Shown: positions 19,659 to 30,550 of the stretch, piece by piece
How positions within the stretch are numbered: the first letter of the stretch is position 1
Layout: each line of letters opens with the position of its first letter
Assembly: GCA_949987705.1 (NCBI GenBank)
Contig: OX465283.1
Span: 90,507,813 to 90,571,812, forward strand
DNA from: Thereva unica
Taxonomy: Eukaryota; Arthropoda; Insecta; Diptera; Therevidae
Length of the DNA: 64,000 nt
Reading direction: 5' to 3'
Made by a program: the position numbers and the translations under genes
The notes under the pieces: model-generated
Databases searched by the model: none
What the model saw: the letters and a program-made list of their open reading frames with translations, nothing else
Told to the model about the DNA's origin: nothing

Positions 19659-20509
19659 GTCGAACTTTTTGTTGTGAAGTGTCGCAAAACAGTGCATAAG
19701 GCGATTCTGGAATGATAATTGGTTTAATAATTAAGGAATGATTCTTATTTTTAATTAGCCCTTGTATTTCTGAATCGATTTGCTGTGCTTCTGACATCTC
19801 TTTAAAGGTGAATTCTGAAATGCTGTCCACATTTGCGCGTGATAGGAGGTCAGCTGTGTCATTCTCGCAACCTGAGACATGCCGAAGATCTGTCGTGTAT
19901 TGACCTATATAGTCTAGGTACCTCGATTGCCTTGGAGATGCTTTATCTAATTTTTGTCGAAATGCGTAAACCAGTGGTTTGTGATCCGTTTTGATGGGGA
20001 ACTCCCTGCCTTCCAACATGAACTTGAAATGCTTAACTCCTTGGTAAATGGCAAGGAGCTCTCGGTCATAAGTACTGTACTTGCTTTGTGCCTTGGTTAA
20101 TTCTTTTGAATAAAATCCCAGAGCTTGTGTTGTACCTTTGACGACTTGGTTGAGAACAGCGCCTATTGCCATCTCTGATGCATCAACGCTTAATGAAAGC
20201 TGTGCTTCCGGAGCGGGGTGTGCTAAAAGGGTGGCGTTCGCTAAGTCCTTTTTGCATTGATCAAAAGCGTTGATTCCCTCTGCTGTCCATTTGATCATTG
20301 TTCCATCATTCTTTTTGTTTCCTACAATTAATTTTTGCAGGATGGACTGATTGTGAACTGCATTTGGGATGAAGCGCCTATAGAAACTGAGCATCCCTAA
20401 AAATCTCTTGAGGCTTTTAGTCACGTTGGGAAGTTTGAATTCCAATAATGCTTGAACTTTCTCTTCCAAAGGTTTAATACCTTCTCCTGACAAATTGTGT
20501 CCTAGAAAC
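19659..20509 (-). pseudogene. Gypsy reverse transcriptase thumb/RNase H segment
   Basis: The segment begins after the TTAA insertion with GEGIKPLEEKVQA and KRFLGMLSFYRRFIPN, then carries RNase H: LSLSVDASEMAIGAVL (first Asp), YDRELLAIYQGVKHFK (Glu), TDHKPLVYAF (Asp) and SGCENDTADLLSR (His replaced/Asp region). It runs without a stop into the 18726-19653 insertion. RNase H removes the RNA strand during reverse transcription. The open frame continues into inserted DNA at 19653, so the natural protein is interrupted there. Confidence 0.88.
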
Positions 20510-20513
20510 TTAA

Positions 20514-21432
20514 GGGGTTGCTCTGATTTTTGGTTTAAAAAAAACGAAATTTTTTTTTTTGCCTTTTTATATTTATTAATATGTGTAGAATACGTTCCTA
20601 AAATATTAGTACGAAATTTTTTTTCGTTAAAAAGTTATATGCAGTATTGTAAGTGCAAAAAAACTGATTTTCTGTCGGACGTTCAGCGCGTGGTAGTGCT
20701 ACTGTTATAGTTTATATACATAGTACCTGATGTTATTGTTATTTACACGAATGTAAAATATACATACGCATTCGTGCAAATAACAACATCAGCCACTATA
20801 TGTATATAGTAACGCAAACATACGTTTGAATTTACTTACATTATTTCGGTTAGTTCGGCTACAGTGAAACGTAAAAAAACTTTAAACGCGTTTTTCTCAA
20901 AATGCCATTTTTCAAAACGGTTCCAGCGATTCAAAAGAAACTATTTAATATATTGACTTACCACTTATGTCAATTTATCGAAAATGATGTTGTCGAGTTC
21001 GCCTGTGTAAATTTTTTTTTCAAAATCTTACTATTAGTATTTTATCCTCCCATTTTGGGCCAGAAAAGTTGCATTTTTACGTTTTTTCACTAAAATGTCC
21101 TTAAATTTTTTTTTTGATGCAATTTTTACTAATGTTGACATAAGCGAACTAAAAGACACAATTTTTAACAAAACCGTTTTTCACTTTTCTGGTTCTGACC
21201 AATGGGGACGGAGCTATCGATGGAACCGTTTTCCATGTTATTTTTGAGGTGTCAACTTCAGCGCGTGCTACATATTTATTTATGACGGCAAAAAAAAATT
21301 AAAATTTTTTTTGTGATCTCTAAAAGTTATCTAATACTATGAAAAAATTTTGTATATAAAAATAATAAGGGTTTTCTGTAAAAAAAAATCCAAAAATAGT
21401 CAATTTTTTGCCTCAAAAATCAGAGCAACCCC
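20514..21432. mobile_element. 919-bp element with GGGGTTGCTCTGATTTTT termini and TTAA duplication
   Basis: GGGGTTGCTCTGATTTTTG (20514) and its inverse (ending 21432) bound the insert. TTAA lies at 20510-20513 and 21433-21436, and the gypsy coding sequence across the insertion rejoins exactly if one TTAA is removed. Inside is a further palindrome at about 20716-20815 (GATGTTATTGTTATTT and inverse). The termini do not look like piggyBac. Sola-type elements or an unassigned superfamily are alternatives. Non-coding. Confidence 0.85.
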
Positions 21433-21436
21433 TTAA

Positions 21437-21932
21437 TACTTTCTTTTCCAAATTGGCATTTGTCAGGATTAATAGCTAAGCCGTTTTTCCTTAGTCGGTC
21501 AAAGACTATTTGAAGATGAACCTTATGTTCTTCCATAGTTGCAGATGCAACGCATATATCATCGATATACGCAAATACGAAATCCAAATCATGCAATATA
21601 CTATCCATGTGTCTTTGGAAGGACTGTGCCGCATTCCGAAGCCCAAAAGTCATAAATCGGTACGCAAATAGCCCAAATGGCGTGGTTATAGCCGTTTTAG
21701 CAACATCTGCAGGCTCTATCGGAATTTGATGAAATGCCTTTTGTAAATCAATCTTCGAGAATATTTGCTTTCCGTTCAACAAGTGCGTGAAATCTTGCAG
21801 AAAAGGAATTGGGTACCGATCTGGCACAGTTACTGCATTCAGTGCACGATAATCACCGCACAATCTCCATGAGTTGTCGGCCTTTTTCACCATGGAAGAG
21901 GGCTTGCCCATTCGCCTTTGGAACGCTGGCAA
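21437..21932 (-). pseudogene. Gypsy reverse transcriptase core
   Basis: Motifs in order are [55 protein letters not shown] and FAYIDDI (catalytic YxDD), then [13 protein letters not shown] up to the TTAA insertion. A frameshift near 21905-21930 separates it from the upstream Gag-protease frame, where the WASPL motif ends. Reverse transcriptase copies element RNA primed by tRNA. The catalytic residues are present, but the frame is broken. Confidence 0.88.
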
Positions 21933-23191
21933 ATGCCTACCTGGCTGAGGTAATCAATTTCTGCTTTTGCAGCCTTTAATTTTTCTGGTGTAAGTCTGCG
22001 AGGCCTGCAAAATACTGGAGGACCTTTAGTTGTAATATGGTGTGTGACAGCGGACTGGGTTGATTTTAATAAATTTAGGTGATGTAAATCTTTATATTGA
22101 GCTAGCAATTCTGAAAGTGGATCGTTAATATTATAAGTCTTGATACTAATGGTACCTGTATTGACAGCTGTGCTGCCGGATGACACATCCTTAGTAGTCG
22201 AATCTATTAATTTGCTACTTTTAACGTCTACTAAAAGGCCGTAGAATTTTAAAAAATCTGCTCCTAGGATTGGAGTATTCACATCCGCAATGATGAAGGT
22301 CCAAGGGAATTTTCCCCGCAGACTTAGCGTCAGGATCAATCTTTTTTCGCCATAAATATTTATTGCAGTTCCATTGGCAGCGTAAAGCTGTTTACTGTTT
22401 TTCGGTAGGTGATGATTGGTACGCTCTCGTTGAGTTGGCGGCAAGACGGATACATCGGCGCCGGTATCTATTAAAAACTTTCGCCCCATTGAAGGCTCAT
22501 TTACAAAAATTCTGCTGATTATTTTGGTTTCGCCAGCAGCACCTGTGATAGTTGAAATTTTATTCACCTTGCTTTCAAAGGAGCAAGGAGGTTTACACAC
22601 TTTTGCTTTGTGTCGAAATCTTCGGTGATAGTAGCAAATGGTTTGTCTAACCGGGGTATACTCTCTTCTGTTTCTAGTGACTTTTTCATGCTGCCTACCT
22701 CGACTCATGAGAGTCCGCAGTTGTTGGTTAATTTGAGCAATTTGCTCCTCCATCGTTAATGGATCATTGTGCGTGGATGTAGATGGATATGTAACATTAT
22801 TGTTGCGCTGAACACTGATAGGGGCTACATTCTGAAATTCGCCAACTTCCTGGATTTTATCTGCAAGCGCAGCGAGGCCCTTTAGTCCTTCTCTAAAAGC
22901 TTGTAAAATAGCTTGGACTTGTGTGGGTAATCTTTGCATCCACAAGGATTTAAGAAAATCTTCACTAAGTTGAGCACCACCGAGGTCCTGCAATTCCTTA
23001 AGAAGATGAGATGGTTTCTTGTCTCCTAAGTCTACTTCCGAGAGGAGTTTTTTTATCTTTTTGTGTTCGCTTTCACCAAATGCTTGAATTATTGCTTCTT
23101 TTAGGTTATTATATTTATTATCTGCCGGTGGCGATAAGACAGCGTCTGAGATTCGTGCAAGAACTTTCGTTTCGATAGCACTCACGACGGT
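21900..23191 (-). pseudogene. Gypsy Gag C-terminal part and aspartic protease
   Basis: The segment from 23191 begins in the Gag capsid-like region (VVSAIETKVLARISDAVL, then ADNKYNNLKEAI) and includes a zinc finger CYYHRRFRHKAKVCKPPC, i.e. C-x2-H-x9-C-x3-C, the CHCC arrangement of the CsRn1 clade. The protease active site FLIDTGADVSVLP follows, then ILGADFL, and the start of reverse transcriptase (FCRPRRLTPEKL). Gag and Pol appear to share one frame. The first part of Gag lies beyond the 23192-23634 insertion. Confidence 0.87.
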
Positions 23192-23634
23192 TACCGAGGT
23201 TACATGACACACTCAACACGAACTGAGTTCAATTTTCGGTTTGGTTTATATCATCTAACCAGCGACCGACCGAAAAATTGTGCCGAACGTGTTCTGAGTG
23301 GGTTCACAAGTTTTTGCTTGGTTGAGTACAATTTTCGGTCGGAGTATCATGTAACTAACGACTGTAAAATGAACCCAAAATGGAGATTGAAGTAAAGTGT
23401 TTTTTTTGACATTATGAAAGAAAAGAACGTGTTAAAACTCTTAGATGGCAAAAAATATACAAATAAACACATTTATAAAATGTTTAAGAGTGAAATACGA
23501 CGAACTGACATTTAACCAAACCGAAATGACAACTAAAAATCCATGTTTGGTATGTCATATAACACTCGACCGAAAATGCAAACTGAGATCGAGTTAAGTT
23601 CGGTTTGCGTTCGGTTTGTCATGTAACTCCGGTA
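23192..23634. mobile_element. 443-bp MITE in gypsy gag, 3-bp duplication GGT
   Basis: Termini TACCGAGGTTACATGACA and the inverse of TACCGGAGTTACATGACA bound the insert. GGT flanks both sides (23189-23191 and 23635-23637). Removing the insert and one GGT restores a continuous Gag reading frame, which fixes the boundaries. Repeated AATTTTCGGT/CGACCGAAAA segments occur inside in both orientations. Superfamily not assigned. Confidence 0.82.
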
Positions 23635-23805
23635 GGTGTTAAACTTTGTTACGTCGGTAGTCACTCCGGAAACTGCGAACTGCGCCTCTATTTGCGCAAA
23701 CCAGATTTCTGGCTTTTCATGCCAAAAAGGGGGTATTTTGACCGAAACTCGTGTGATGGATTGCACGGGGTCGGCCCTTACATAATTTTGTTCCACGTTT
23801 TGCAT
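23635..23805 (-). pseudogene. Gypsy Gag N-terminal fragment
   Basis: Starts at an ATG (23803-23805) with a short leader, then KIPPFWHEKPEIWFAQIEAQ and GVTTDVTKFNT, the typical opening of Gag in CsRn1/Kabuki-type elements. It continues in frame with the segment left of 23192 once the MITE is skipped. Confidence 0.85.
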
Positions 23806-23862
23806 TTTTATTCTTTAATTTTATTTATTTTTATTTGGTACAACGTGGCTTAAAGTTTATTA

Positions 23863-23874
23863 TCGGGGTCACCA
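23863..23874 (-). promoter_or_regulatory. Gypsy primer-binding site for tRNA-Trp
   Basis: TGGTGACCCCGA lies 2 nt after the 5' LTR on the minus strand. It is complementary to the conserved 3' end of eukaryotic tRNA-Trp (…TCGGGGTCACCA). Confidence 0.8.
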
Positions 23875-23876
23875 AT

Positions 23877-24055
23877 TATGGATACTTCGTATATTCCATA
23901 AAAACAACTAATTATATTATTGTAATTATATTTGTAACAATAAATGTTAGGTAACAATTAACTTCTAAATTCAGTGAAAAACAAAATCGAACTAATATTT
24001 TTATTGACGTTTCAATAATATTCATTTTGACTGCCTGCTTTGTTATTCCTCCACA
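23877..24055 (-). repeat. Gypsy 5' LTR (179 bp)
   Basis: Direct copy of 17010-17188 with about four differences. In element orientation it begins TGTGGAG and is followed by the primer-binding site. It contains the element promoter by family knowledge; a TATA box was not pinned down. Confidence 0.92.
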
Positions 24056-24427
24056 GTGTGTTGATTCAGGTGTACGGCTTCATATATCATGAATTACTAC
24101 GGATGTAAGTTCGGGCATTGTTTTCAGATTCATAAATCAGTGAGTGCATCTGGGGAATATATTCCAGCGTTCATTAAATCTCCTGGTTCTTCATACTTCC
24201 AGTCTATATTGGGTGATGGATGTAACTTATTTGGAGCCCTTATTTTGTGGATTAACAGATTTAATCCATACCAGTCGTTTAGAATATTAAAGGCATACAT
24301 TCTTCATATGTTAGTTCCACCATAAATGTGGATAATCCTTCCGGCATCACAGAGATGTAGCTAAACATGCCGCATGTGTAAACGGATTGTATGACGTTAA
24401 TTTTGCATTGATACTTACATATGCGTG

Positions 24428-24889
24428 TTTTTTTTATGTGAGACTAGAGGCTTAGGGAAAGTCCCTTTGTACTGTCGACAATCTATTTTTTTCCGTATAC
24501 ACTGTCGAACAGCAGCTGTAGCCGGAAGATAGAACCAGAGAGAGAGAAGAGAGAAAGGAACTGTCACAACTTAGCCGCGATATTTTTATTCCACCTACTT
24601 GCAACCATTCCGCGACTCTGACATCGGGGCATCGAGAACAACTCGCTGGAGTGTTATGCCTCCTGAAACGAGTTAAAACTCATCAACCTACCGATGGCAT
24701 GCGCTTGGTGGAGCGGGGAAGGACTAGGGAAGACTATGGCAGAAGGAATGTAAAGAGGGAAGAAGAGAGAAGGGAAGTTATGTAGGTGGGGAAGTGGAAA
24801 AGGCGAAGGACCGTGGGGCTGGCCGGGATTCGAACCCGGGACCTCTGGGACAGCAGTCAGGCGCCTTACCCCTAGACTACCGAGGCCCC
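24428..24889 (-). mobile_element. tRNA-derived SINE, copy 1
   Basis: On the minus strand it starts GGGGCCTCGGTAGTCTAGGG and contains a tRNA-like head with RNA polymerase III boxes. A ~380-bp tRNA-unrelated body follows, ending in an A-run (T8 on the plus strand at 24428-24435). The full-length second copy at 40340-40824 matches throughout. Inserted in the BEL envelope-like remnant. Confidence 0.88.
24826..24879 (-). promoter_or_regulatory. SINE polymerase III promoter (A and B boxes)
   Basis: Box A TAGTCTAGGGG is at 24869-24879 and box B GGTTCGAATCC at 24826-24836, both read on the minus strand. The spacing is that of a tRNA gene. Confidence 0.85.
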
Positions 24890-25293
24890 CTGTGTACGTC
24901 AGTTCTCTCAACTGTAGTAATTGGATCTCATCTAGGTCAATTTTTGTTTTATGGTTTTTCTATATGACATTCCTCTCTGTCAATGACCTAGCTGACATAT
25001 TTATGTTATTATGTCCGCAATCGTATGCGATGATAGCAAAACCATTAACGAAATGCAATGCTAAGCATATCGGCAAGCAGAGGTGATATGATTTCATTAT
25101 GCTGGTGGAGGGAACGGCTGTTACTATTAATATGATTATTTTTGTGTGTCGGGTACTGTTGTAATTAAATTATTTGTTTTCTTATGTATTTTTGCTTATT
25201 TTAGTTTTCTTTATGTTGATATTTTAATTATTATTATTTAAAATTTTTTTTACTTGCTACTTGACATGTTATGTGAGATTGTGGGGTTTTGTT

Positions 25294-26600
25294 TTATTGA
25301 TTTTCGTCCATCGGTAATAGGCATATTTTGGTTTTTGTTCTTTTTAGGGTGGATTCTTTTGATTTTACCGTCACAACTCTTACTAATCCGTCAGATCCTG
25401 GGTGTACATCTACTACTCTTCCTAATAACCATCGAGTAGGTGGTAATCTTTCATCTTTTATTAAAACAAGATTTCCGATTTTTATGTTGGTCGTTGCTGC
25501 AATCTGTGAAGATATTCTTTCTGCCATTCTTTCCAGAAGGTTTGATGCATTTGCTGCATATATGTATTTCCATCGATTTAAGTTGCATATTTTGGTATTT
25601 AGTAAATTTTCTTCTGGTGGAGCAATTATTGCATTTCCAGTAGGGAAATGCCCTGGCGTCAGAACTGCTGTATCTTCCGGATCATTTGTAAGTGGGCATA
25701 GAGGTCTTGTGTTTAAGACGGCCTCAATCTGTGTTAATAAGGTCGTTATTTCTTTAAATGTAAATAAGGAGTTTCCAGTTATACGTTTCATATGGTATTT
25801 GGTAGGTTTTACACCACCCTCCCATAATCCTCCAAAATGCGGAGCAGCTGGTGGTATGAAATGCCACCTTATACCCATTTGTTCATCGACTTCATCGTCC
25901 AATCCCCATTCTTGCTGTAATTGGATAGCGGTTAGTTTTCGGTTTGCACCAACAAAGTTGGTACCACAATCACTGTATATGTGATTGCTTAGCTCACGTC
26001 GTGCAACAAATCTCTTAAGGGTTGCTAGAAATGCATCACTAGATAATTCACTTACTGCTTCTAAGTGGATGGCTTTGGTTGCTAGACATACAAATATACA
26101 TATGTACATCCATTTGAAGTTTTATTCTTCCTCTACACCGAGATTCTCTGATGGTAATAGGTCCACAGAAATCAATGCCGACGTGTTGAAAAGGTCTACT
26201 TCTAGAAATAATAGCTTCAGGCAGATCACCCATTAGTTGTTGTTGTGTCCATTTATAGATTCTTTGTTTTACAGCTGTCCTACCCTTAAGAATCTAAAAT
26301 TCCCTTCTAATAGTGGCTAGTGTTAATTGCGTTCTTCCGTGTGGGGTTGTTTTGTGCACTTCATCTATTATTAATGATGTTATTGGATTGTTTGGTTCAA
26401 GAATAATGGGGAATTTTTCGTTGTAAGGTAATTTTAAATGTTTTAAACGTCCTCCTACTCTTATGATTTGATCTGTATCAATAAATGGGTTTAGGATAAA
26501 AATAGAGCTTTTTTTGTTTAAGGGAAAATGGTTGCGCAAGGCATGAATCTCTTCTTGGAAGTAATATAATTGTGCTTTTCTTATTATTGCCTTTTTTGCA
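25294..26600 (-). pseudogene. BEL/Pao integrase
   Basis: The zinc-binding histidines appear in EVHKTTPHGRTQ (about 26390-26330). The catalytic core follows with GIDFCGPI (Asp), YSDCGTNFVGANR (Asp) and PHFGGLWEGGVK (Glu region). The C-terminal part carries LVLIKDERLPPTRWLLGRVV, a strong BEL/Pao signature. At least two frame changes (near 26290 and 26110) break it. Integrase inserts element cDNA into the genome. Confidence 0.88.
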
Positions 26601-26660
26601 CGTGCTAATTCTTCACATGTTATGTAACTTGTATCCTTTTTATCTGGTGACTTGCAATTG

Positions 26661-28161
26661 TTAGTGAATCTGATGTAGTTTACTCCATGATGAGAATTTG
26701 GTTAAGAGATCCATATCTATGTTGGTGGTTTCACTTGCTATATGCACTGGTATTCGTCGTATTTCTATCTGTGTGGTTGTTACAATATTTTCTGGCCATT
26801 GATGTACTTCTTCAGTAAGCCAATGTGGTCCATTCCACCAAATTTTATGGTTTACTAATTCTTTGGGTGTTAATCCTCTGCTTGCACAATCAGCAGGATT
26901 GTCTTTTGTGGGTACATATCTCCACAGGCATCCATCTGTTTCTTTATGAATGTCGCTGATACGATTAGCAACGAACGTTTTCCATTTTGATGGATGTCCC
27001 TGTAACCATGATAGCACTATAGTAGAATCACTCCATAAATAGGTTTTTGATGCTGTATCTGGTAATGCGCTTTTAACTTGTGTAATTAGTTTTGCGACAA
27101 GTGATGCAGCACATAATTCTAATCTTGGAAGACTTAATTGTTTTATGGGAGCAACTCTTGTTTTCGATGCTAGAAGTGTGACAGTGTTCTCACTATTATT
27201 CATTACACGAAGGTAGATCACTGCTGCATACGCTTGTATAGATGCATCACAAAACCCATGTAGTTCAAATTCAATATTTGATGTTGTTTTTAACCACCTA
27301 GGAATGCTAATCGTTTTAATAATATTCAAATCAGAGCGGAATGTTTGCCATTTATCAATAATAGGTTTAGGTAATTCATCATCCCAGTTTGGTTTTAATA
27401 ACCATAGTTGTTGCATAAGTATCTTTGTTATTATGACAATAGGTGCCATCCATCCTAAAGGGTCAAATAATTTTGCGATTTCCGACAGTAATTCTCTTTT
27501 CGTTTTGGGTGTGGAGAATGTTTCTTTTATTTTGAATTTAAAACTATCTCTAATTGGATTCCAGTGTATCCCTAATGTTTTTATGGTAGTATTGACGCTA
27601 ATTTCCATAGTAGACTTTAATTCGCGATCTTCGTCCGGAACACTTTCTAAAATTTTTAAAGAGTTACTAGTCCATTTTCGAAGATTAAATCCTCCTTTAT
27701 TCATTACTTCACGTAAATTATGCAGTAGGCTTTCTGCTTCTGCCTCGGCTGCTTCTGCCTGGCATAATATCATCTACATAGAAATCTTGAAGTATTGTGT
27801 TCCTGGCTAATTCATGTTTATCCCGTTCATCAAGTGCTAACTGATGTAGAGTACGAATTGCTAAGAACGGTGCAGCTGAAGTTCCGTAAGTATCATGAAG
27901 GATCTTCTCTCCACAGGATTCTTTGGTAGCCGGAGTCTTCTGAGGCAATTCTAATTTGCCAGCGTAGTAAAATTAAATGTAAATCTTCTTGAACAGTTGG
28001 TCCAGCGATAAGGCTGTCATTTAAAGAAGTATGGTTTGAAGTTTTTGCTGAGGCATCGAATACTACTCTTACCTTTGTGGTGGTACTATCCTCTTTAATG
28101 ACGCTATGGTGAGGTATATAGTTTGTTGGCTTATGTAGTTTGGTATAGTCATTTTCAATTA
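26661..28161 (-). pseudogene. BEL/Pao reverse transcriptase and RNase H
   Basis: From 28161 the frame reads YIPHHSVIKEDSTTTKVRVV, FDASAKT and AGPTVQEDLHLILLRW. After frame changes near 27930 and 27770 come YGTSAAPFLAIRTLHQLA and FYVDDI (catalytic YVDD). Next are the BEL-specific GWMAPIVIITKILMQQLWLL, HGFCDASIQAYAAVIYLR (RNase H Asp), LSLPRLELCAASLVAKLI and YLWSDSTIVLSWL. The start of reverse transcriptase lies beyond the 28162-29853 insertion. Confidence 0.9.
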
Positions 28162-29853
28162 CAGTAATCCCTCCAACTGCGCGGTAGATACGTTCTACAA
28201 AAACATCGCGCAAACGGAAACCGCGCTCTCTGAATCCCACTTTGTAGGAATTATGCGGTTAAGTTCCAGATGTTAGATAAAATGCAAAAAAGGAAAGGAA
28301 AAAAACACTCTTAAATATTCGTTTTAACTTTTCTACCAACGAATAATGGTGAAACCTTGGCCGGGCTCCTTTTGAACGCTCTTTAGTTTTACAAAAAAAA
28401 ACTCGTTTTCGTTTTCTTTCTGCATGCTGCAAACTCCCTATTAAACATAATCCATACATAATAATCCGGGACCTGACTTACTTTTTTTGTAATTGATAGT
28501 TTAGATAAGGCTGATAATAGAAACAAGAGTCGATCATGGGGCGTAGGGGAGAAAATGTACATATTGTCACGATCAGCTCCACTACTACTCACTTGCACCG
28601 CGGGACCCGGGACTACTTCTTTCGTATTTTTTCTAATATCTACAAGTCATGCGTCATCTCGTTTACAAGCCCTTGAGTATATCTATCAATGGCTGCTTTC
28701 GGTATCGTTAAATGGCCGTCAATCAACTGCGTCGGTTGCAAAATTGACTGATTCAATTTCCAGAAGTGGCTAGTTTTACAAAAGCAAGCGCAGTAAATTT
28801 GATGATTCCGAACATCTGGCTGCAATAACGAACGAATGAGTTGTGCCTACTGCAATGCAAATGACGTTTCCGAACGCAGCTAATTACTTCAACTATTTCA
28901 TGTCGAGAATGGCTCGCCAAAAACTTGCTTTAAAACCTTTTTTGAGTGGAGAATCACTCGCCAAAAACTTGCAATTAATAAGGAGCTCTTCGATTTGAAG
29001 CCGCTACTAGCAGTTGTCATCTGAACTCACGCTACGAGTTGTCATTTGATCCTCAAAGCGATTTGTTATGCATTCCGTTTTTGTCTTTTTCAAATCGATT
29101 TAGTTTCGATATCGATCTGGCCTCGAAGATTTCGCGACTCGTTCTCGATTCTCGTAATGTTTGCAGGGCGTCTACTACCCACTAGGGCACAGAAGCCTAC
29201 TTTAAGACATGACGAAGCCTTCTTTTGAAGCTTAGGAGCCCTTTCTGACCGTCTCCCACAGCATATCTTTTTTAAAATTGTATGTCATTGGGAGGAAGCG
29301 TTGCATTTTCTTCCCGACAGTTTCTTGAGTAGCTCAATGGAATCTCTTTTTTAGGGGCTTTTTCAAAAGCTTTTAAGGACTACACTGAACGCCCAAAATA
29401 TGCGTCAAAGAAGTTTCCTGCATAAGGCTCATACAGCTCGTTTTTTATTTACTTGAAGAAAGATTTGTCTGTTGAACAGAAAACTAAAATCTTCCTAACA
29501 CCTTCCAAAAGATACGATGTGGAAGCAATTCTTTACTGCTTATCGTGAATAGCTTCTCTATTTTCCCGCTGGGTATATACTTGCTACCCATACACTTTTA
29601 GTCACTTGGGTTATAAAACCTACTAACTACGTATTATATTGAAATATAACGAAAAAAGGTAAATCCCCGGTTACTTCATCCTAGTTTTAGGGGATTGTCA
29701 AAACATGCTATTTTTCTTAAAAACAAAAATTACAAAAAAAAAACGCGCAACTACGAATTTTTTCCCGCGCAGCCCGAAAATTTGGTATTAAAAACTTGAC
29801 CGCGCTATTGCGAAATCGCGCAATCTAAAACCGCGCAGACGGAGGGTTTACTG
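28162..29853. mobile_element. 1.7-kb pogo/Tigger-type element with CAGTAA...CCCTCC termini and TA duplication
   Basis: CAGTAATCCCTCCAACTGCG (28162) and the inverse of CAGTAAACCCTCCGTCTGCG (29853) form the ends, flanked by TA at 28160-28161 and 29854-29855. Removing the element and one TA rejoins the BEL reverse transcriptase frame exactly. Termini starting CAG plus TA duplication suit the pogo/Tigger branch of Tc1-mariner. Repeated CGCGCA/TGCGCG motifs cluster near both ends. No transposase was recognised inside; two ATCACTCGCCAAAAACTTGC-like repeats occur near 28910-28970. Confidence 0.8.
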
Positions 29854-29995
29854 TACTTCCATATGTCCTAATGATGTCATAAATTTAATATATTCGGTTT
29901 TAAGGTCGGGATTATTTTGTAATTTCTTTTCCAAGCTAATGAATCGTTTGTATGCTAGTCCACGGGATTCGCCTAAGTTTGGAGCATTGATTATA
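29854..29995 (-). pseudogene. BEL/Pao reverse transcriptase N-terminal fragment
   Basis: Minus-strand codons read NLGESRGLAYKRFISLEKKL and EYIKFMTSLGHMEV, directly continuous with the segment ending at 28161 once the inserted element is removed. Upstream the similarity stops abruptly at about 29995, so the BEL copy is truncated there. Gag and protease are absent locally. Confidence 0.85.
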
Positions 29996-30550
29996 TACTA
30001 AGTAGATAAGTAGATATGGACAAACGCGAGTCAAATTAACTTCATGTTACGGCACCACGAGCTGGGGGCGCTAATATCGCAGGGTTTTATGCTCCCGCTA
30101 TACATAGTTAGTTTCCAAAATAAACTTTCTTGTTTATGTGAAAGCCCTTTGCGCATTTGAAAACAAAATCAGAAGCTGCGGCTTTGAGTTTAGTGGCGGT
30201 GGATCTAAAAATAGATTTCTATGCGCTTATTCCTATTGTTTTGTTCCGGAAGGGCAAAGGGTGATAAAATGAAGATGATTTCATAGCCGATGGGTGAAAT
30301 TTGACAATGAGGGAATAAATGAATGGGCGAGACAACTTTAATGGGAAATTTGGCTACAAGCATGTTTTTATTATCTTTAGAAAAATGAAGGGATTATTTC
30401 CTTTTTCTTAGCGAAAAGGTAACAAATTTTTAGATTTGTTCTCAGGTATTTTATTAGTTCGTAGAAATTTGAAATTTTTACGGATAATTTTATTACTGTT
30501 GAGATAAAAAAAAAATTTTGTTTTTGATTTTATTTATCGTTATTTATGTG
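29996..30550. other. AT-rich DNA, nothing recognised
   Basis: No supported gene or repeat. Confidence 0.4.

Larger units (their letters stand above)
17010..24055 (-). mobile_element. Complete Ty3/gypsy element of the CsRn1/Kabuki clade, disrupted by four insertions
   Basis: Two direct LTRs of equal length bound Gag, protease, reverse transcriptase, RNase H and integrase in that order on the minus strand. GTGT flanks both sides (17006-17009 and 24056-24059), a 4-bp target duplication. The primer site matches the 3' end of tRNA-Trp and the Gag finger is CHCC rather than CCHC; both are hallmarks of the CsRn1 clade. It sits inside the envelope-like region of a BEL element. Four DNA elements interrupt it at 17461-17840, 18726-19653, 20514-21432 and 23192-23634. 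No envelope gene of its own. Confidence 0.9.
24060..25140 (-). pseudogene. Decayed envelope-like coding remnant of the BEL/Pao element
   Basis: Downstream of the BEL integrase the minus strand keeps short open stretches with conserved-looking cysteines, hydrophobic segments and phrases that recall glycoproteins acquired by some insect BEL/Pao elements. Multiple stops and frameshifts interrupt it. A SINE (24428-24889) and then the whole gypsy element split it further, and a last short stretch lies at 16870-17005. The assignment rests on position between integrase and polypurine tract and on weak resemblance. It is clearly non-functional. Confidence 0.4.

Noticed and set aside
24810..24890. A genuine tRNA gene
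   Set aside because: The tRNA-like head is followed by a body repeated at 40.3 kb and ends in an A-run; it is a SINE, and stem pairing looks imperfect.
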